From NCBI GenBank assembly GCA_032718565.1, contig JAVGVS010000019.1, positions 4,066,912 to 4,130,911 on the forward strand: a DNA stretch of 64,000 nucleotides, in the 5' to 3' direction. A program made the translations under genes and the position numbers. Below the pieces are notes generated by a model. That model had not been told where the DNA came from and did not search any database. It worked only from the letters and a program-made list of their open reading frames with translations. Positions 10,936-22,384 of the stretch are shown here, piece after piece (the first letter of the stretch is position 1; every line of letters starts with the position of its first letter). Origin of the DNA: Distichodus sexfasciatus (Eukaryota; Chordata; Actinopteri; Characiformes; Distichodontidae).

Positions 10936-11335
10936 TGTAACAACCGGCAGGTGAACCCAAACGCAGAGTCGACAGAACCAGGTCGCGGGCACAAGGGTAG
11001 AACCAAGAGTTCTAACCAAGAGTTTATTCAGGCAGAGGTCAGAACCAAAAAACAAAGCCCATGAAGCAAACAAATCCAAATCGCCAGAAGCATAGGGGTA
11101 ATCCAAAAACAGAAAGCAAGGGTCAAAACGGAGGCAGGCAAACACAAAGAACGCTCAGTAAGTTGCACTAGGCATAACAATACTTCACAGGGAATGGTTG
11201 CAAATGAAAGTCCTTAAATACAGGTGATGTGGATGTGATTGGTTAGAATTCTGGTGACGCTGATCTGGTAGTCTGGGGTAATTGTGAAGGTCTGGAACTG
11301 GAGTCCTGGTCAGATGGCCTTTCTGAGATCTTACA
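10936..11335 (-). mobile_element. Solo LTR, reverse orientation
   Basis: The ends are TGTAACAACC and GAGATCTTACA, that is, TG...CA with a 5-bp perfect terminal inverted repeat (TGTAA/TTACA). Read on the minus strand it has a TATA-like GTATTTAAGG and a CTGAATAAACTC polyadenylation signal about 90 bases before the 3' end, the layout of a retrotransposon LTR. The flanks TTTAT and TTTAG differ by one base, consistent with an aged 5-bp duplication. No internal region is present. Confidence 0.75.
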
Positions 11336-11733
11336 TTTAGAAAGGTGGTGGATGCGCTGTTAGGATACTGATGTCAGATTTCAGTCCAATATTGGCTCAA
11401 CTATCGGAACCGGGGGAAGATAAAATGGGCCGTTATATTACATGTTTAAGCAACATGTTCACATTAGTTTTCTAATTTGAGATTTACTGCTAATAGGTTT
11501 TGAATTTTAATTCCTGACCAATTTGTTGCTGCATTAAAAGGTTTACACTGGGAAACTACTGTTCATTTTGGAGATTTATTCACTAAATTGCCATTTTATT
11601 ATTTTTATATAATTTTGTTTTACAGGCCTGTTACTACAGAACATGTAAAATAATGATTGTTTTGTCTGTAAGGCAGTCACAGCCTTTGTAAAACAAAATA
11701 TGACAAGTTGGATAATAATGTTTAAATAATAAA
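11336..11733. other. Unassigned sequence
   Basis: Nothing recognised; AT-rich. Confidence 0.35.
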
Positions 11734-11796
11734 TTCTTCTTCTTCTTCTTCTTCTTCTTCTTCTTCTTCTTCTCATTATTATTATTATTATTATTA
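11734..11796. repeat. (TTC)n(ATT)n compound microsatellite
   Basis: About 13 TTC units followed by about 7 ATT units. It produces a poly-Arg frame on the reverse strand that is not a gene. Confidence 0.95.
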
Positions 11797-13660
11797 AGCT
11801 CACAGTTTAGACGTTATGCTCATTTCAACTCAACTAAACCACATGCATTTAGATGGATAAACATTTCTAAGGGTTATAAAACACCATGTTTCCAGTAAAT
11901 CCCTGTATTTACCATAATTCTGTATGACGCTGTAACACATGTCATAAGGATCATTCTGCACATGGTGACAGCTGCAACATCAGTTGCAGCATTTTTATGT
12001 CTCCGATGGGCCCAGTGGTCCTAAAGTCATTGAAATTGTGTTGCACTGCACTTTTGCAGATCTTAAACACTGTAAATAAACAGCTTGAGTAAGTTCAGGA
12101 AATGTGTGTCTAATTTTTCTGTTGTATTGACGTAGGGATCTTTACTTATTATATTTTGTATATTGTGTTCTGCTCTACCATATTGGCCATAGTATTCTGT
12201 TGAGTTGTGAGTTGATTAAAATGACTAAGAAGCAAGGTGGAGTTCGGTGAACTCTATATAGTAAAATATTGAATCTTGAATTAAAACTGATAGTGGTACT
12301 CAGGACTGAATTGGTAATCTGGCGCACCGGGTAATGCCAGCGCAGACGGCGTGATTAATCTGGGGAGATCAGGTTTTACGTTCACCTCTCTTTTGGGCCG
12401 ATTGCTTTGGGAAAAATCACTTTGACACACAGCCAACAACAGCAGGGCGGTGCTAATACGATAATTTGTCAAGTGTAAAATCCACATGGAGGCCTAAAAG
12501 TCCAGTTGGTGGACCTATTTGGGAGAAAGTCCAGGTGTTTTTTTTAGTCCCAGTCCGTCCCTTGTGGTACTTGGATTTTTAGTCATGGGACCTTAGGAAG
12601 TCCAAGTTAGAACATGTTTTCTTTCCCAATTTGTCATAATATTATGTGGATTTGCAGGCATTTAATCCTTCAGAAAAATCTAAAACCTGACTGGATGGAG
12701 GTCTCTCAGTATGGGACTACATTGGATGCCTTAGACATGATAGAATAAATACAAAATAAAAGTCTAATGAAGATGCAGTACGTGTTAATGTAACTCACTG
12801 TAGGGATTTCACCACATGTGACACGCAGTATCAAAAAATGTCAAGGGATGAGCGGAAGCTTGGACAGTGCTAAAAAAATCTATATCATTTTTAAACAGCA
12901 AAGCAAACTGAATCCTATTTGACATTTTCAAAGCTGAATGTCCTACAAAGTCGAAATGTCAAACAAAACCAGTAAAAAAAATCAATTTTGGGACTGTGAG
13001 ATTTCTGGAGCACTCAAGTGCATTCCATCCTATTCCAACTAAGAGCTCTGCGTGTCAGAAAGACTTCACTAGAAGATTAGGCGGGGCAGCTTTGCATCAA
13101 AACAACACAATTATTCAAAAACAATTCCAAACAAATCAAATAACAATAAAAAAAACAACTTATCATTGTGAGCCGCACACAAAGTCTGAAAAGGTGGAGC
13201 AATGCAACCACATCCAGATGAATCCAAATACTATAATAAGTTAGAGGGGACCCACAGGCAATAGAAAATATACTGTATATATATGCAAAAAGTATATGCA
13301 GCCAAGGAGTCTGAGACCACAGTAAATTATATTAATCCACAGTGAGATTGCACTTGATTTGGTTGAGACTTGCAGTGTTTACAGCAAGAAAACTCTCAGA
13401 GCAATCATGTTCTGTAGTGCAATCACTGCATCAGAAGGAGCTAAAAGTCACTTTGAATGTCGGCCCGATAAAGCACAGCTTTGACGTAATGATGGAGCTT
13501 GACCATTTCACAAGGCTTAGTTGTACAAAATATTATGTCTGGTTAATACTTAAGTTGATACTAAAGTATTAATCAGATGAACCAACTATTAGTTTCAGTC
13601 TGCAGTGGATTTTTACGTAATAATAAGAGTCAAACTCTGATTTGAGACTAGACATTGCAT
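11797..13660. other. Unassigned sequence
   Basis: No gene or family recognised over 1.8 kb. A perfect 8-bp hairpin (GCTGCAAC, 4-base loop, GTTGCAGC) lies near 11970. Confidence 0.35.
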
Positions 13661-13666
13661 GAAACC

Positions 13667-14174
13667 ACTTTCTAGTGTCTGATACTGATACCAATATTGT
13701 AAATTTGGATATCTACCGAGTCTTTTTTAAACAGAAAATAATGTTTTAAAAAATGCCTGAATACATGATCCATATGTATATGCTAAATTACTTATAATTA
13801 AAATAACATCCAAAAAATTATTCTCTTGAACACAGTTCTGTCCCTAATCCTGCAGCGCTAAAACCATCAGGAACACCGAGATTGTGATGTTAAGGACATT
13901 AAACTGTATAATGCCGTGATTTGCTTTTGGGGTTGTTGTGCGTTGTGTTGCTTGTTATTATCATCTCATTATCATCTCAATTTGTAGTAATTAGCATGAA
14001 TGTCGAACAATAAACCAGCTTTACTATGTTACACTTCGCAGCGAAACCAATCGAGCAAGCACGCATTTACAGATCAGCTTCATATATCCGCCCAATGCCA
14101 CCGATACCCAATCCAGCTGTTTGGGTTGTTATCAGACCGATATTCCATCCACGTATCGGATCGGTGCATCCCTG
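13667..14174 (-). mobile_element. hAT-like element, right end clear
   Basis: The right terminus reads ATCGGTGCATCCCTG with slight variation, the reverse of the CAGGGATGCACCGAT end of a widespread vertebrate hAT group. Internal CCGATA/GATACC motifs occur near 13680 and 14100. No matching left terminus or 8-bp duplication was found, so the left boundary is approximate. Confidence 0.5.
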
Positions 14175-14676
14175 GTTAAGACTTGATGAACCCGAATGTC
14201 ATTGCCCTGCTTTTTTCTGACCATTGTTGTAAAATGTCAGGCCTCTACTGCTAAGAAGATAATGGAACCTTGACCATGATGGGTTATGTACAATGCCTTG
14301 ATATCCTGATTGCTGAATGAGAGAAACATTTGTGTCTAGTTGTGTACCTACTGGTTAAATCCAGCTGACTTTATGAGGAAGAGTAAAATCCAGGTGCATT
14401 AAGTCAAGGTCTTTGCTAGAATCTTCTTCTCAGCATTAAAAATTCAGTGCAGACTAGGACCCATAATTGGTTCAGCTGCTTAATTGAATGGTTGGAAAGA
14501 AAACTTGACTGGATAATGAATTGCTGAAGCCAGATTTTTACACCTTTGCAAGAAGGAGAAAAAAAGAATATTTCTGAAAGGACATTAAACAGCCGAAGCA
14601 AAGACTTTGGGAACTGCTCCAACAGAGTGAAGATGGTAATGGAGACCAGAGACTTGGTGTGGAAAAGAAAACGGGA
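14175..14676. other. Unassigned sequence
   Basis: Nothing recognised. Confidence 0.35.
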
Positions 14677-14677
14677 G

Positions 14678-14768
14678 CACTAACTATGTTAGCAACTAAC
14701 ATAGTGTACATTAGCAATTAACATAGTGTTGCTAATGTAGTTAAGAAACTATGCTTTTGGGAAAATCT
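14678..14768. mobile_element. Small AAGCATAGTT-type MITE with ~2 internal 22-bp units
   Basis: The right arm AACTATGCTTTTGGGAAA and a degenerate left arm flank about two copies of the unit TTAGCAACTAACATAGTGTACA. The same element occurs at 54905, as a half copy at 31381, and in expanded form at 39354. Confidence 0.7.
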
Positions 14769-15035
14769 CAGACCATCCAGGATTTCGTGATGTTCGGATC
14801 ACAACTATTAACGCTAATTCAGCAAATCCCCGCAATTTCCTCGCAACCTTGCAATTTTGACCAATTACCACAACTTTTTCGGAATTTTTGACCAATCATT
14901 GTCATTTCCCACAAAACGTTGAGCCATAGGTCAGCAAACTCACTTCCTATGTTTGGAAGACGCAGGAAACGTGTGATATTTTTAATTTACCTTTAAAGAT
15001 AACGAAATATTTTAAAAACAGAAATAATTTGTTAG

Positions 15036-15140
15036 TCGGTCATCATCTGAACCGCTTAATCCCTATCAGGGTCGCGGGGCCCGAAGCCTATCCCGGGACA
15101 ACGCGCATGAGGCAGGGACCAACACTGGCCAGGTGCTAAA
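15036..15140 (-). repeat. SINE-B 3' fragment
   Basis: Contains CATCTGAACCGCTTAATCCC, GGGTCGCGGGG, AGCCTATCCCGGGA and AGGCAGGGACCAACACTGG, the 3' part of the family. It ends before the central region. Confidence 0.75.
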
Positions 15141-15396
15141 ACACAGCAAGGTGTATTGTGGTTTTGTTCCCTTCATTTTAGCTAATTGTTAACGAATAAT
15201 AATAAAGGGGGAAATTACAACTTTGACTTGCTGCCACAACTTTATTGCAACAAAACACCTAATGACACAGCATTTCTCAACACAATTTTTTAGAAAAGCT
15301 GCCGCAAAATCCAGTATTTTATGCTGCAACAACCTCAAAAAAGGCCTGTGAAATCCTGGAGGGACTGAAATCTTTCACCTTTTACTAAAGATTCTT

Positions 15397-15612
15397 GTGG
15401 GCAGTTGGTTGCATAATGGTTAGGGTGTTTGCCTTATCAGAAGGTCACCGGTTTAAATCCTCGACCGATAGAGGTACCACTGAGGTACTCATGAGCAAGG
15501 TACCGTCTCCAAGCATTGCTCCCTGGGTGCTGCCCATGTCAGCTTCCCACTGCTCCTTCACGGATGGGTCAAATGCAGAGGCCACAATTTGTTGTGGTGC
15601 ACTTTCACTGCT
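15397..15612 (+). repeat. SINE-A copy
   Basis: Head GTTGCATAATGGTTAGGG and degenerate B box GGTTTAAATCC, then the family body with CTGAGGTACTCATGAGCAAG and GGTCAAATGCAGAGGCCACA. The 3' end is shortened. Confidence 0.85.
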
Positions 15613-16198
15613 CAGGATACTTGGTACTCCAGCAGAGGGGGAGCCATAAAAAGTATGGATACTTGGGTACACTCTACAGTTGAAAAACCCAAATATACAT
15701 GGTTACAATTTTGAAACCAAACTGAGGAAAAGTCATATACAGGTATGTCCTATCTGACATTGCAATCAAAAAATTGTTTAAGCCAACAGTTTTCATCCTT
15801 TTCTGTGCTGATGAATATTTCTGAGACCTTGTTATATGAAAATTACAAAGTCAAATTCCTGCTGTTAAATTATAACTGTAGTCCTGAACTTGGGCTTATC
15901 TATGTCCAATCACACCACCACCGTCAGGAATTTTATGCACAGTTTTTGTAAATAGTTAATCTAGTACATCCAAGTTGCTCAGTTCAAATTAATATCAAAT
16001 AAAACACACCCAAGCCTCCGGTCATCATCAAAATTCAACTGACTGAAGTCAGTCTTTGCGACCAAACATGTACTTCAGTTTCTCTGAAACATCTTCTGTT
16101 ATGTAACTGGTTGTAAGCTGTATTCTTACAGACATATTGTTTTTGTCACCCACTGCTGGGATTTTTTAACGGCTTACTAATGCCATCTCTGAACATTA
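15613..16198. other. Unassigned sequence
   Basis: A CCAGCAGAGGG motif near 15630 resembles a retroelement fragment; the rest is unrecognised. Confidence 0.3.
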
Positions 16199-16464
16199 TG
16201 AAAGTGAAAGTGAGTGATTATTTGTCATTGCGAACACACCACAGCACAGCACACAGTGCATCACAACCAAATATGACCTCTGCATTTGACCCATCCGTGA
16301 AGGAGCAGTGTTTCAGCTAACATGGGCAGTATCCAGGGAGCAGTTCTTTGAGACGGTACCTTGCTCATGAGTACCTCAGTGGTACCTCTACCAGTTCTGG
16401 GATTCAAACCGGCGATCTTGCGATCACGGGGTGAACATCTTAACCGTTACACTACCAACTACTG
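16199..16464 (-). repeat. SINE-A copy, near full length
   Basis: Reverse-strand copy from AAGTGAGTGATTATTTGTCA (3' end) to AACCGTTACACTACCAACTA (head). B box present as GATTCAAACC. It lies 600 bases from the plus-strand copy at 15397, giving an inverted SINE pair. Confidence 0.88.
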
Positions 16465-17150
16465 CCAACTTATGTGGAGAAAACATGGCACAGTAAAATC
16501 AGATTTATAGCCGTAGTGTTTTGTTTCACACAATATGTGAGATGAGAATCGAGAGGAAAATTTAATAAAGTCTCATAAAACAGCCAAGTAGAGATGGCAG
16601 GTGTTTGTCCTGTGGGGGAAAAACAGAAACAGATTTTACAGCGTTGGTGCAGGTGGAGAGCTGAGTGCTCACTTCGACCCTTAACTGACTTCACTAATTA
16701 CTCTGCTTTCTGTATGGATTACTCGGAACATAGGCGAATTGCCGGCAGACTGCTTAAACAAATGATCAGCAAATTCTAATTACATGGCTGACTTCATACA
16801 CCAATATCATACATCACAGGGAATATGACTAAATGTAGGCTACAAACACATTGCATTTGTGGCATTTGGAAGAAATTGAGTCACTGGTCGTATCCCAGAG
16901 AGGTAGGAAAAAGTCAAATGATATCTGTATTAAGTCGAAAATGAGGTCTAGTAGAATTTGGAATGATTTAATTGTTTGCAGCTGCTTTAGGAAGGCCGTC
17001 TACGTGTTTATTTTTTCATTAAAAAGCCTGTATGATCACATTCATTCTTCATTGTTCCATGTGTTATGACCAAAATATGTTCAACACTTAATTAAAAAAC
17101 TATGACTATGAAAGAGCCGCCATTACACTTTACACCAAGCCGCAGATATT
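16465..17150. other. Unassigned sequence
   Basis: No gene or repeat recognised. Confidence 0.35.
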
Positions 17151-17153
17151 TAT

Positions 17154-17400
17154 TAAAGGATCTATGAGAATGTGGCCAAAACTGGTACTGCAGTCAAATT
17201 CGAAATATTATATCACTTTCTTTCCTCTCCACCTCCTCCCCAGACTCGAGGTTGACAGAGAGGTTGGTGGATCCTCATATTTGGCCAATCTAGTGTCTAA
17301 TGTTACATTTGGTATTGCTTTAATTAGCGTGGTAATGACTGCACTGCTACCACACTGTCTCGGCGTAAAAAGATGCTGATGTTAGCCATCATAAAGTCAC
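17154..17400 (-). mobile_element. Partial copy of the AAAGGAGCT-type transposon (see 51746)
   Basis: Collinear with the reverse complement of about 52375-52619: shared terminal TAAAGGATCTATGAGAATGT (family form AAAGGAGCTATATGTAAGAT), GTGGCCAAAAC, CCCCAGACTCGA, ATTTGGCCAATCTAG, CATTTGGTATTGC and CACTGTCTC. Only one end of the element is present, with no coding exon. Confidence 0.75.
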
Positions 17401-17636
17401 CAGATCACAGAAGCTCAGCCAGAATCAGCCCAAATGTGTTTGCTAACTGGGATGTTGTGTATTTGTACAGTATTTGTATGGTTACGGAGGATTATGTCTA
17501 ATGTTATATGAAACAGCTTATGATAATATAAAATAATAACTAATTGTAGATATGGAATATTATCTACCATGTTTTTCAAGATGTGTGATAGAAATGTAAT
17601 TCTTTGTCTAGTTCAGGGGCGTCGCCAGCCGATTTT

Positions 17637-17860
17637 ACCAGTTAGGGCATTCGCTCCGAGATCAGAATATCGCCGGTTTGAATCCCAGAACCGGTAAAGG
17701 GACAACTGAGGTACTCATAAGCAAGTTACCATCCCCAAGCACTGCTTCCTGGGCACTGTCCATGTTAGCTGCCCACTGCTCCTTGATGGGTCACATTTGG
17801 TTGTGGTGCACTGTGTGCTGTGCTGTGGTGTGTTCACAATGACACATTTTCACTCACATA
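17637..17860 (+). repeat. SINE-A copy
   Basis: Family body from CCAGTTAGGGCATTCGC through GCCGGTTTGAATCCC and ACTGAGGTACTCATAAGCAA to TGTGTTCACAATGACA. Just upstream (17615) a hAT-like CAGGGGCGTCGCCAG end is visible, related to the terminus at 25881. Confidence 0.85.
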
Positions 17861-18365
17861 CAATTTCTTAGCTATGCTATTTTTTCTGGAGCACCAATAA
17901 AAATAACAGTATGAAGAAATCAAGCACAAGTGGAAAATCACATTTGTTAGCAAAAACTCTTATTAGTTAGTGATCTTGCAACAGAGATTCATGTTGTAAA
18001 AGTTTCCTCAAAATGGAGCGCTACACCCATACGCCGTACCTCCACTTTCTACATGAGGAAACTACAATCATAGAAAGAGGTATCAAAACTCCTATTGATT
18101 CTTAATTGCTCTCAAGATTTTCTTCTCGCGCTCTATTTCTTTGCCATTGTTATTTTTGGCAGCTTAAACCCAGAATTCATCAGCCTTACGAACAAGGCAG
18201 ATAGTAACAGTGGTGTATAAATAAAACCCAATCGAATTGAAGCTTTTTTTTTTTTGAACATCACTCCCCATGTAGTTGGGAAAAGTCAGTTGCAGAGCTT
18301 TCTTCATCCTTCTCTCTTTATATTTTCTTGCTTTTCCTTCCAGGAAATTTGAACACATCTGCTGA
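17861..18365. other. Unassigned sequence
   Basis: Nothing recognised except a T run near 18245. Confidence 0.35.
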
Positions 18366-18800
18366 TACAGCTCCTGCTAGAAACGCTTGGCCCCCACTAG
18401 ATTGGAGAGACCAGCCGAGACGGGAAGTTGTACAGCACAACAAGAAGCGGTGCTGCTAATCTCAGTACATAATTGGCCCTGCTGGACGACGGAGGCCGGC
18501 TCTTTTATTGCCATGCGGTCTCCGAGGCCGAGACAAGGACAGATGATGAGAAGCCACTGAGGGAGAGAGGGGATTAAAGGCTGCCCCGTGGGTTTGTATT
18601 TGAAACAAGGTCAAGATCACAAAGGCGGATTTTCAAGAAAAAGGGGGTCACTGGGACTGGGCTGAGGAATAAACTCCGATTTTCCTCAACGAGCAAGTTA
18701 ATCGGCAGTTTTTGGGCTGTCCCCTTTAGGAGAGCAGTCATCTTTTTCCATCAGGAATTTGAAGGCGTATTAAGCCGACACTGTGAGAATAACTGGGTTC
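18366..18800. other. GC-balanced, repeat-poor block; candidate regulatory DNA
   Basis: No repeat family, low-complexity tract or coherent reading frame; higher GC than its surroundings. The call rests on contrast alone. Confidence 0.2.
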
Positions 18801-18989
18801 AAAGAGGGTTGATAAAAGACGGTTGACTTTGTAATAGGTACGTCTATATTTTGATTATACTTTCACACTCACTCTCTCATGAGTCATCCATCAACGGCTG
18901 GAGTCGTGGCATTAAGAGCTCAGGAAATGCTTGAAACTGTCTGACATCAATTCGTACGACTTCCTTTTCTACTGCCGTTAGGCTGTACA

Positions 18990-19455
18990 CATTATGGCCA
19001 CGTTTACACAGCTGGGTATTTACAGAAATGGCTATGTCCACCTCTCTGTTTACACCAGATCGTTTTCCAAAAAGAATTCATTTACACAAATCCACATAAA
19101 TACACCGTCAAGAGCTATTATTAGCATGCCACACCTATAGGCGGCAGTGTAACGAGAAGCATAAAGCCATGTTAGTCAATCAGAATCCTGATAAAAAACA
19201 AAACAACGAACGACAAGACTTCCTGTTTCTGACACGCACCTGGCGCTAATACATTTTCTGTCCCATTCTGTGACGTTTGAAAACGTAAAACTCTGATTTC
19301 CTCTGTCTACATGCAGACGTAAAAACTGAGCTTTCCCAAGTCTCCTCCCCTTTGGCCAAAGGTTTCCGAACGTTTTCAGTGAATTAAACCTAAATGGAAG
19401 GCAAAAACGCATGGATATATCATCGTTTTCCCAGATACACAGCTTTGTTTAAACA
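18990..19455. repeat. Possible GGCC-GTTTACAC MITE
   Basis: Left GGCCACGTTTACACAGCTGG and right CACAGCTTTGTTTAAACAGC are loosely inverted, with CGTTTTC/GAAAACG motifs inside (19063, 19278, 19372, 19421), as in fish 'gtttacac' hairpin elements. Decayed; ends approximate. Confidence 0.35.
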
Positions 19456-19671
19456 GCGTCTGACAAACCACTGTAGAGGAATGGACCTATATGGTACAAA
19501 TGTCGCTCCAGCTGTTCCCTCTTAGCGTACGAGCACTGCACCTTTAACAATGGTATGTACTTACTTGTCTGTACCTCTTAAAGAAGATTTCTGCACAACC
19601 AGTGACAAAAATATCCTGGTATAAATTAGGAGTATTGATTTCAATCACATAGTCGACGCATCATGATGCAG

Positions 19672-19810
19672 ACACAACAAAATTGGGAGCAGTGCTTGGG
19701 GACGGTACCTTTTGCATGAGTACCTCAGTGGTAACTTTATCGGTCCTGGATTCAAACATGCGACCTTCTGATTACCGGGTGTACGCCCTGTCGTTACGCC
19801 ACCAACTGAA
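19672..19810 (-). repeat. SINE-A head-side fragment
   Basis: Contains GCAGTGCTTGGGGACGGTAC, GAGTACCTCAGTGGTAAC, the B box as GATTCAAAC and the head GTTACGCCACCAACTG in reverse. The 3' half is absent. Confidence 0.8.
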
Positions 19811-19904
19811 ATTGAACCTTAAAGTTTGACAAAATTTTATGTGCTTCATTTACTGTATAGGACTTTGCCAAAATGTTACCTGAGACCGCACTGTGCTGTT
19901 CACA

Positions 19905-20010
19905 CAGAAAATAAGGGTATAATTTCTGTACCCAAAACAGTTCCCATCCTTAAGGACCATCTCTGTGCCTTTTCTGACAATGTCCCTTTAGGTACAGAAA
20001 TGATATTATT
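19905..20010. repeat. Small inverted-repeat element
   Basis: ATAATTTCTGTACC near 19919 is inverted as GGTACAGAAATGATAT near 19991. Likely a MITE core; family unknown. Confidence 0.35.
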
Positions 20011-20611
20011 TTTTGTGTGTGTACAGTAGAAAGCGGTCCCTGGTAACGTTTTGACAAAGGCACTGGTTCTGCTTGGGACAGTTCCTGTCAGTTTCGCGCT
20101 TGGCTTATCCAATTTCCATTCGCCATCCTGGGTGGGAAGTCAGACACCTGTATAAAGTGGTGTACAAAGGGCTAACATGAAGAGACTTGAAGGTTCTGAC
20201 ATATCTACACACACACACAAACACACATCACACACACTGCCCCTCACAAATTCTAAGAGAAACAGTTCTCGAATTTATCTGAGCCGTCAGGACCATGAAC
20301 TATGCAGGAGTCGAACCCAGAAATCCCTGGAAGCGAGGTCATTTCTCAGCTGCAACTTCCAGCACCAGAGGCTCTTCTTTGTGTTGGAAATGAAGAGGGA
20401 AGTTTACATCGCATCATCTCTCACGTTCCGTGACAAAGGAAAACAACAGAGAGATAATCTGTCAATGCCATGTAATCAGGCTTTTGAGATCCGGGTAGAA
20501 AGTGAAGCGCTGGATGGCAAGATCTAAAAGTAAGTTTCTTTTAATTAACCTTATTATGTAGCCGCAGCTGATTCTGGCTATCCTGCCTGTCTTACTGTCA
20601 TATGGAAGTGT
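20011..20611. other. Unassigned sequence
   Basis: A short CA-rich run at 20207-20240; otherwise nothing recognised. Confidence 0.3.
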
Positions 20612-20730
20612 GACAGCACTGCTCCTTCACACGGCTGGGTCAAATGCAGAGGCTTCATTTGGTTGTGGTAATAATTGTGCTGTGCTGTGGTGTGTTCACA
20701 ATGACAAACAATCACTCACTTTTCACTTTA
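20612..20730 (+). repeat. SINE-A 3' fragment
   Basis: Begins at CACTGCTCCTTCACACGGC and runs through GGTCAAATGCAGAGG, GTGGTGTGTTCACAATGACA and AATCACTCACTTTTCACTT. It is 5' truncated. Confidence 0.85.
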
Positions 20731-21210
20731 ACCCTAATACTGAGTAGATTTCTCCAGGTGCAATGCCCTCTCTTTAGTATCAGAGTCACTCTGGGGCTCA
20801 CAACCTGCAAGGACCTTTTACTTCTGGGTCAAGATGTACGTTAGGACTCTTTAGCATTAGCACTTTGCGATCACTGATGATGAATAAGTGATGATGACTG
20901 TCTAAGGAAGAGTAAAATTTTATCAAGTCAATCACACACACTCAAGACAATTTAAAGGTAGTGTTTTTAAACTGAAGTACAGACATTACTTTTCCCTCAC
21001 TGAGATAAAGGCAAGAATGTATACACTACCAGTCAAAAGTTTGGACACACCTTCCCATTCAATGTTTTTTCTTTATTTTCATTATTGCTTACATTGTAGA
21101 TTCTCACTAAAGGCATCAAACTATGAATGAACTGTAAGGGCTATTTGACCAAGAAGGAGAGTGATGGAGTGCTGCACCAGATGGCCAGGCCTCCACGGTC
21201 ACCTGACCGT

Positions 21211-21360
21211 ACTTGAAAATAGTCCGGATATAGTATCTGTCATATTATAACTCTACCTCTTGCACATTCAGTGTAAATGGCAATTTCAACCTGTTAAGAA
21301 TACTGCATCCTGACTTGACAAATGTTTTACCTCTATGTCTATTTCCCTAGCCTCTAATTG

Positions 21361-21428
<68 letters not shown>

Positions 21429-21697
21429 AATCCTGTCTAGTTTAAAATGTATATTGTATATTGTCTGGTTTAAAATGTCTATTGTTTAATGTATATTTTA
21501 GCATTTTTACTTATTTATTGTTTATTCCATGTGCCTAGTCGTGCCACTGCCTATTTATTCTTCTGTTCTACTGTTCTTGTTTGTTTGCACTGAAAAATAA
21601 CCTGGAGCCACGTCGTCTCGTCTCTCTATGTATCTGTACAGTATATAGCAGAGATGACAATAAAGTTGACTTTGACTTTGACTTTTGACTTTTTTGA
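21211..21697 (+). mobile_element. Non-LTR retrotransposon 3' end inserted in the Tc1 element
   Basis: Ends in AGCAGAGATGACAATAAAG followed by short TTGACTT repeats, a typical LINE 3' tail. The same tail occurs at 37180-37353 (AGCAGAAATGACAATAAAG, then TTTGACTTTGG), where TCTCGTCTCTCTGTATACTT is also shared. There is no reverse transcriptase sequence. Clade is not assigned; a duplication of the target was not resolved. Confidence 0.7.
21361..21424. repeat. (AT)n microsatellite
   Basis: About 32 uninterrupted AT dinucleotides inside the LINE-derived insert. Confidence 0.97.
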
Positions 21698-22134
21698 ACA
21701 AACCCAATCGAGATGGTTTGGGATGAGATGGACCGCAGAGTCAAGGCAAAAGGGCCAACAAGTGCTCAGCATCTCTGGGAACTCCTTCAAGACTGTTGAA
21801 AAACCATTTCAGGTGACTACCTCATGAAGCTCATCGAGAGAACGCCAAGAGTGTGCAAAGCAGTGATCAAAGCAAAGGGTGGTTATTATCAAGAATCTAA
21901 GATATAAAACATGTTTTGGGTTATTTCACACTTTTTATTTACTACATAATTCCATACGTGTTCATTCATAGTGCCTTCAGTGAGAATCTACAATGTAAAT
22001 AGTCATGATAATAAAGAATAAAACATTGAATGGGAAGGTGTGCCCAAACTTTTGACTGGTACTGTATGTGAAATGTATATTATGACCAGGGAGTTGTAAA
22101 CTACTCTAATCTCATGAAACACCTCTCATCGTCA

Positions 22135-22200
22135 CACTTTTTAAAAAATGTAACACAATAGTTACTTTCCCTTGTAACTAGTTACTTTTATATTGCTGTA
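22135..22200. repeat. hAT-like terminal fragment
   Basis: AGTTACTTTCCCTTGTAACT and AGTTACTTTTATATTGCTGT match the reverse of 54170-54235. Only this terminal piece is visible before the next element begins. Confidence 0.4.
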
Positions 22201-22205
22201 ACTTA

Positions 22206-22384
22206 GGCCCTGTTTACACGTAGGCAGATATTTTTTAGAAATGCATATTTTTTACACATTTGGGCCTTTTTTCATTTATGTGTAAACAGAGTTTTAGCCA
22301 CCTCAAACACGTTTTTTAAAACAACCTCCAAGGTGAAGGTTATCAAAACACTGGATTCTGTGGATACGTGTAAACGAAAGGCCC
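22206..22384. mobile_element. Short MITE with GGCCCTGTTTACACG ends
   Basis: Left GGCCCTGTTTACACGTA is inverted at the right as TACGTGTAAACGAAAGGCC, giving a 180-bp foldable element with no coding content. Confidence 0.7.

Larger units (their letters stand above)
21136..21907 (+). pseudogene. Tc1-like transposase C-terminus, broken
   Basis: A DDE transposase of the Tc1 family cuts and pastes its own element through the inverted termini. Two coding pieces remain. The first (21136-21208) ends in residues SPD; the second (21701-21907) starts NPIEMVWDEMDRRVK and ends at a natural TAA. In the family these join as SPDLNPIE, where the E is the third catalytic residue, so the break falls beside the catalytic motif. 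The second piece has an in-frame TGA at 21797 where the family normally has Trp. The N-terminal helix-turn-helix domain and both catalytic Asp regions are absent. It cannot make a functional enzyme. Confidence 0.92.
21024..22064 (+). mobile_element. Tc1/mariner-like element, internally deleted and interrupted
   Basis: Inverted termini: CACTACCAGTCAAAAGTTTG at the left and CAAACTTTTGACTGGTACTG at the right, flanked by TA dinucleotides (21022-21023, 22065-22066), the Tc1/mariner target. After about 110 bases of 5' terminal region the sequence jumps into the C-terminal part of a transposase, so most of the gene is deleted. A LINE 3' end and an AT repeat (about 21211-21697) sit inside the remaining coding part. 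Confidence 0.93.
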
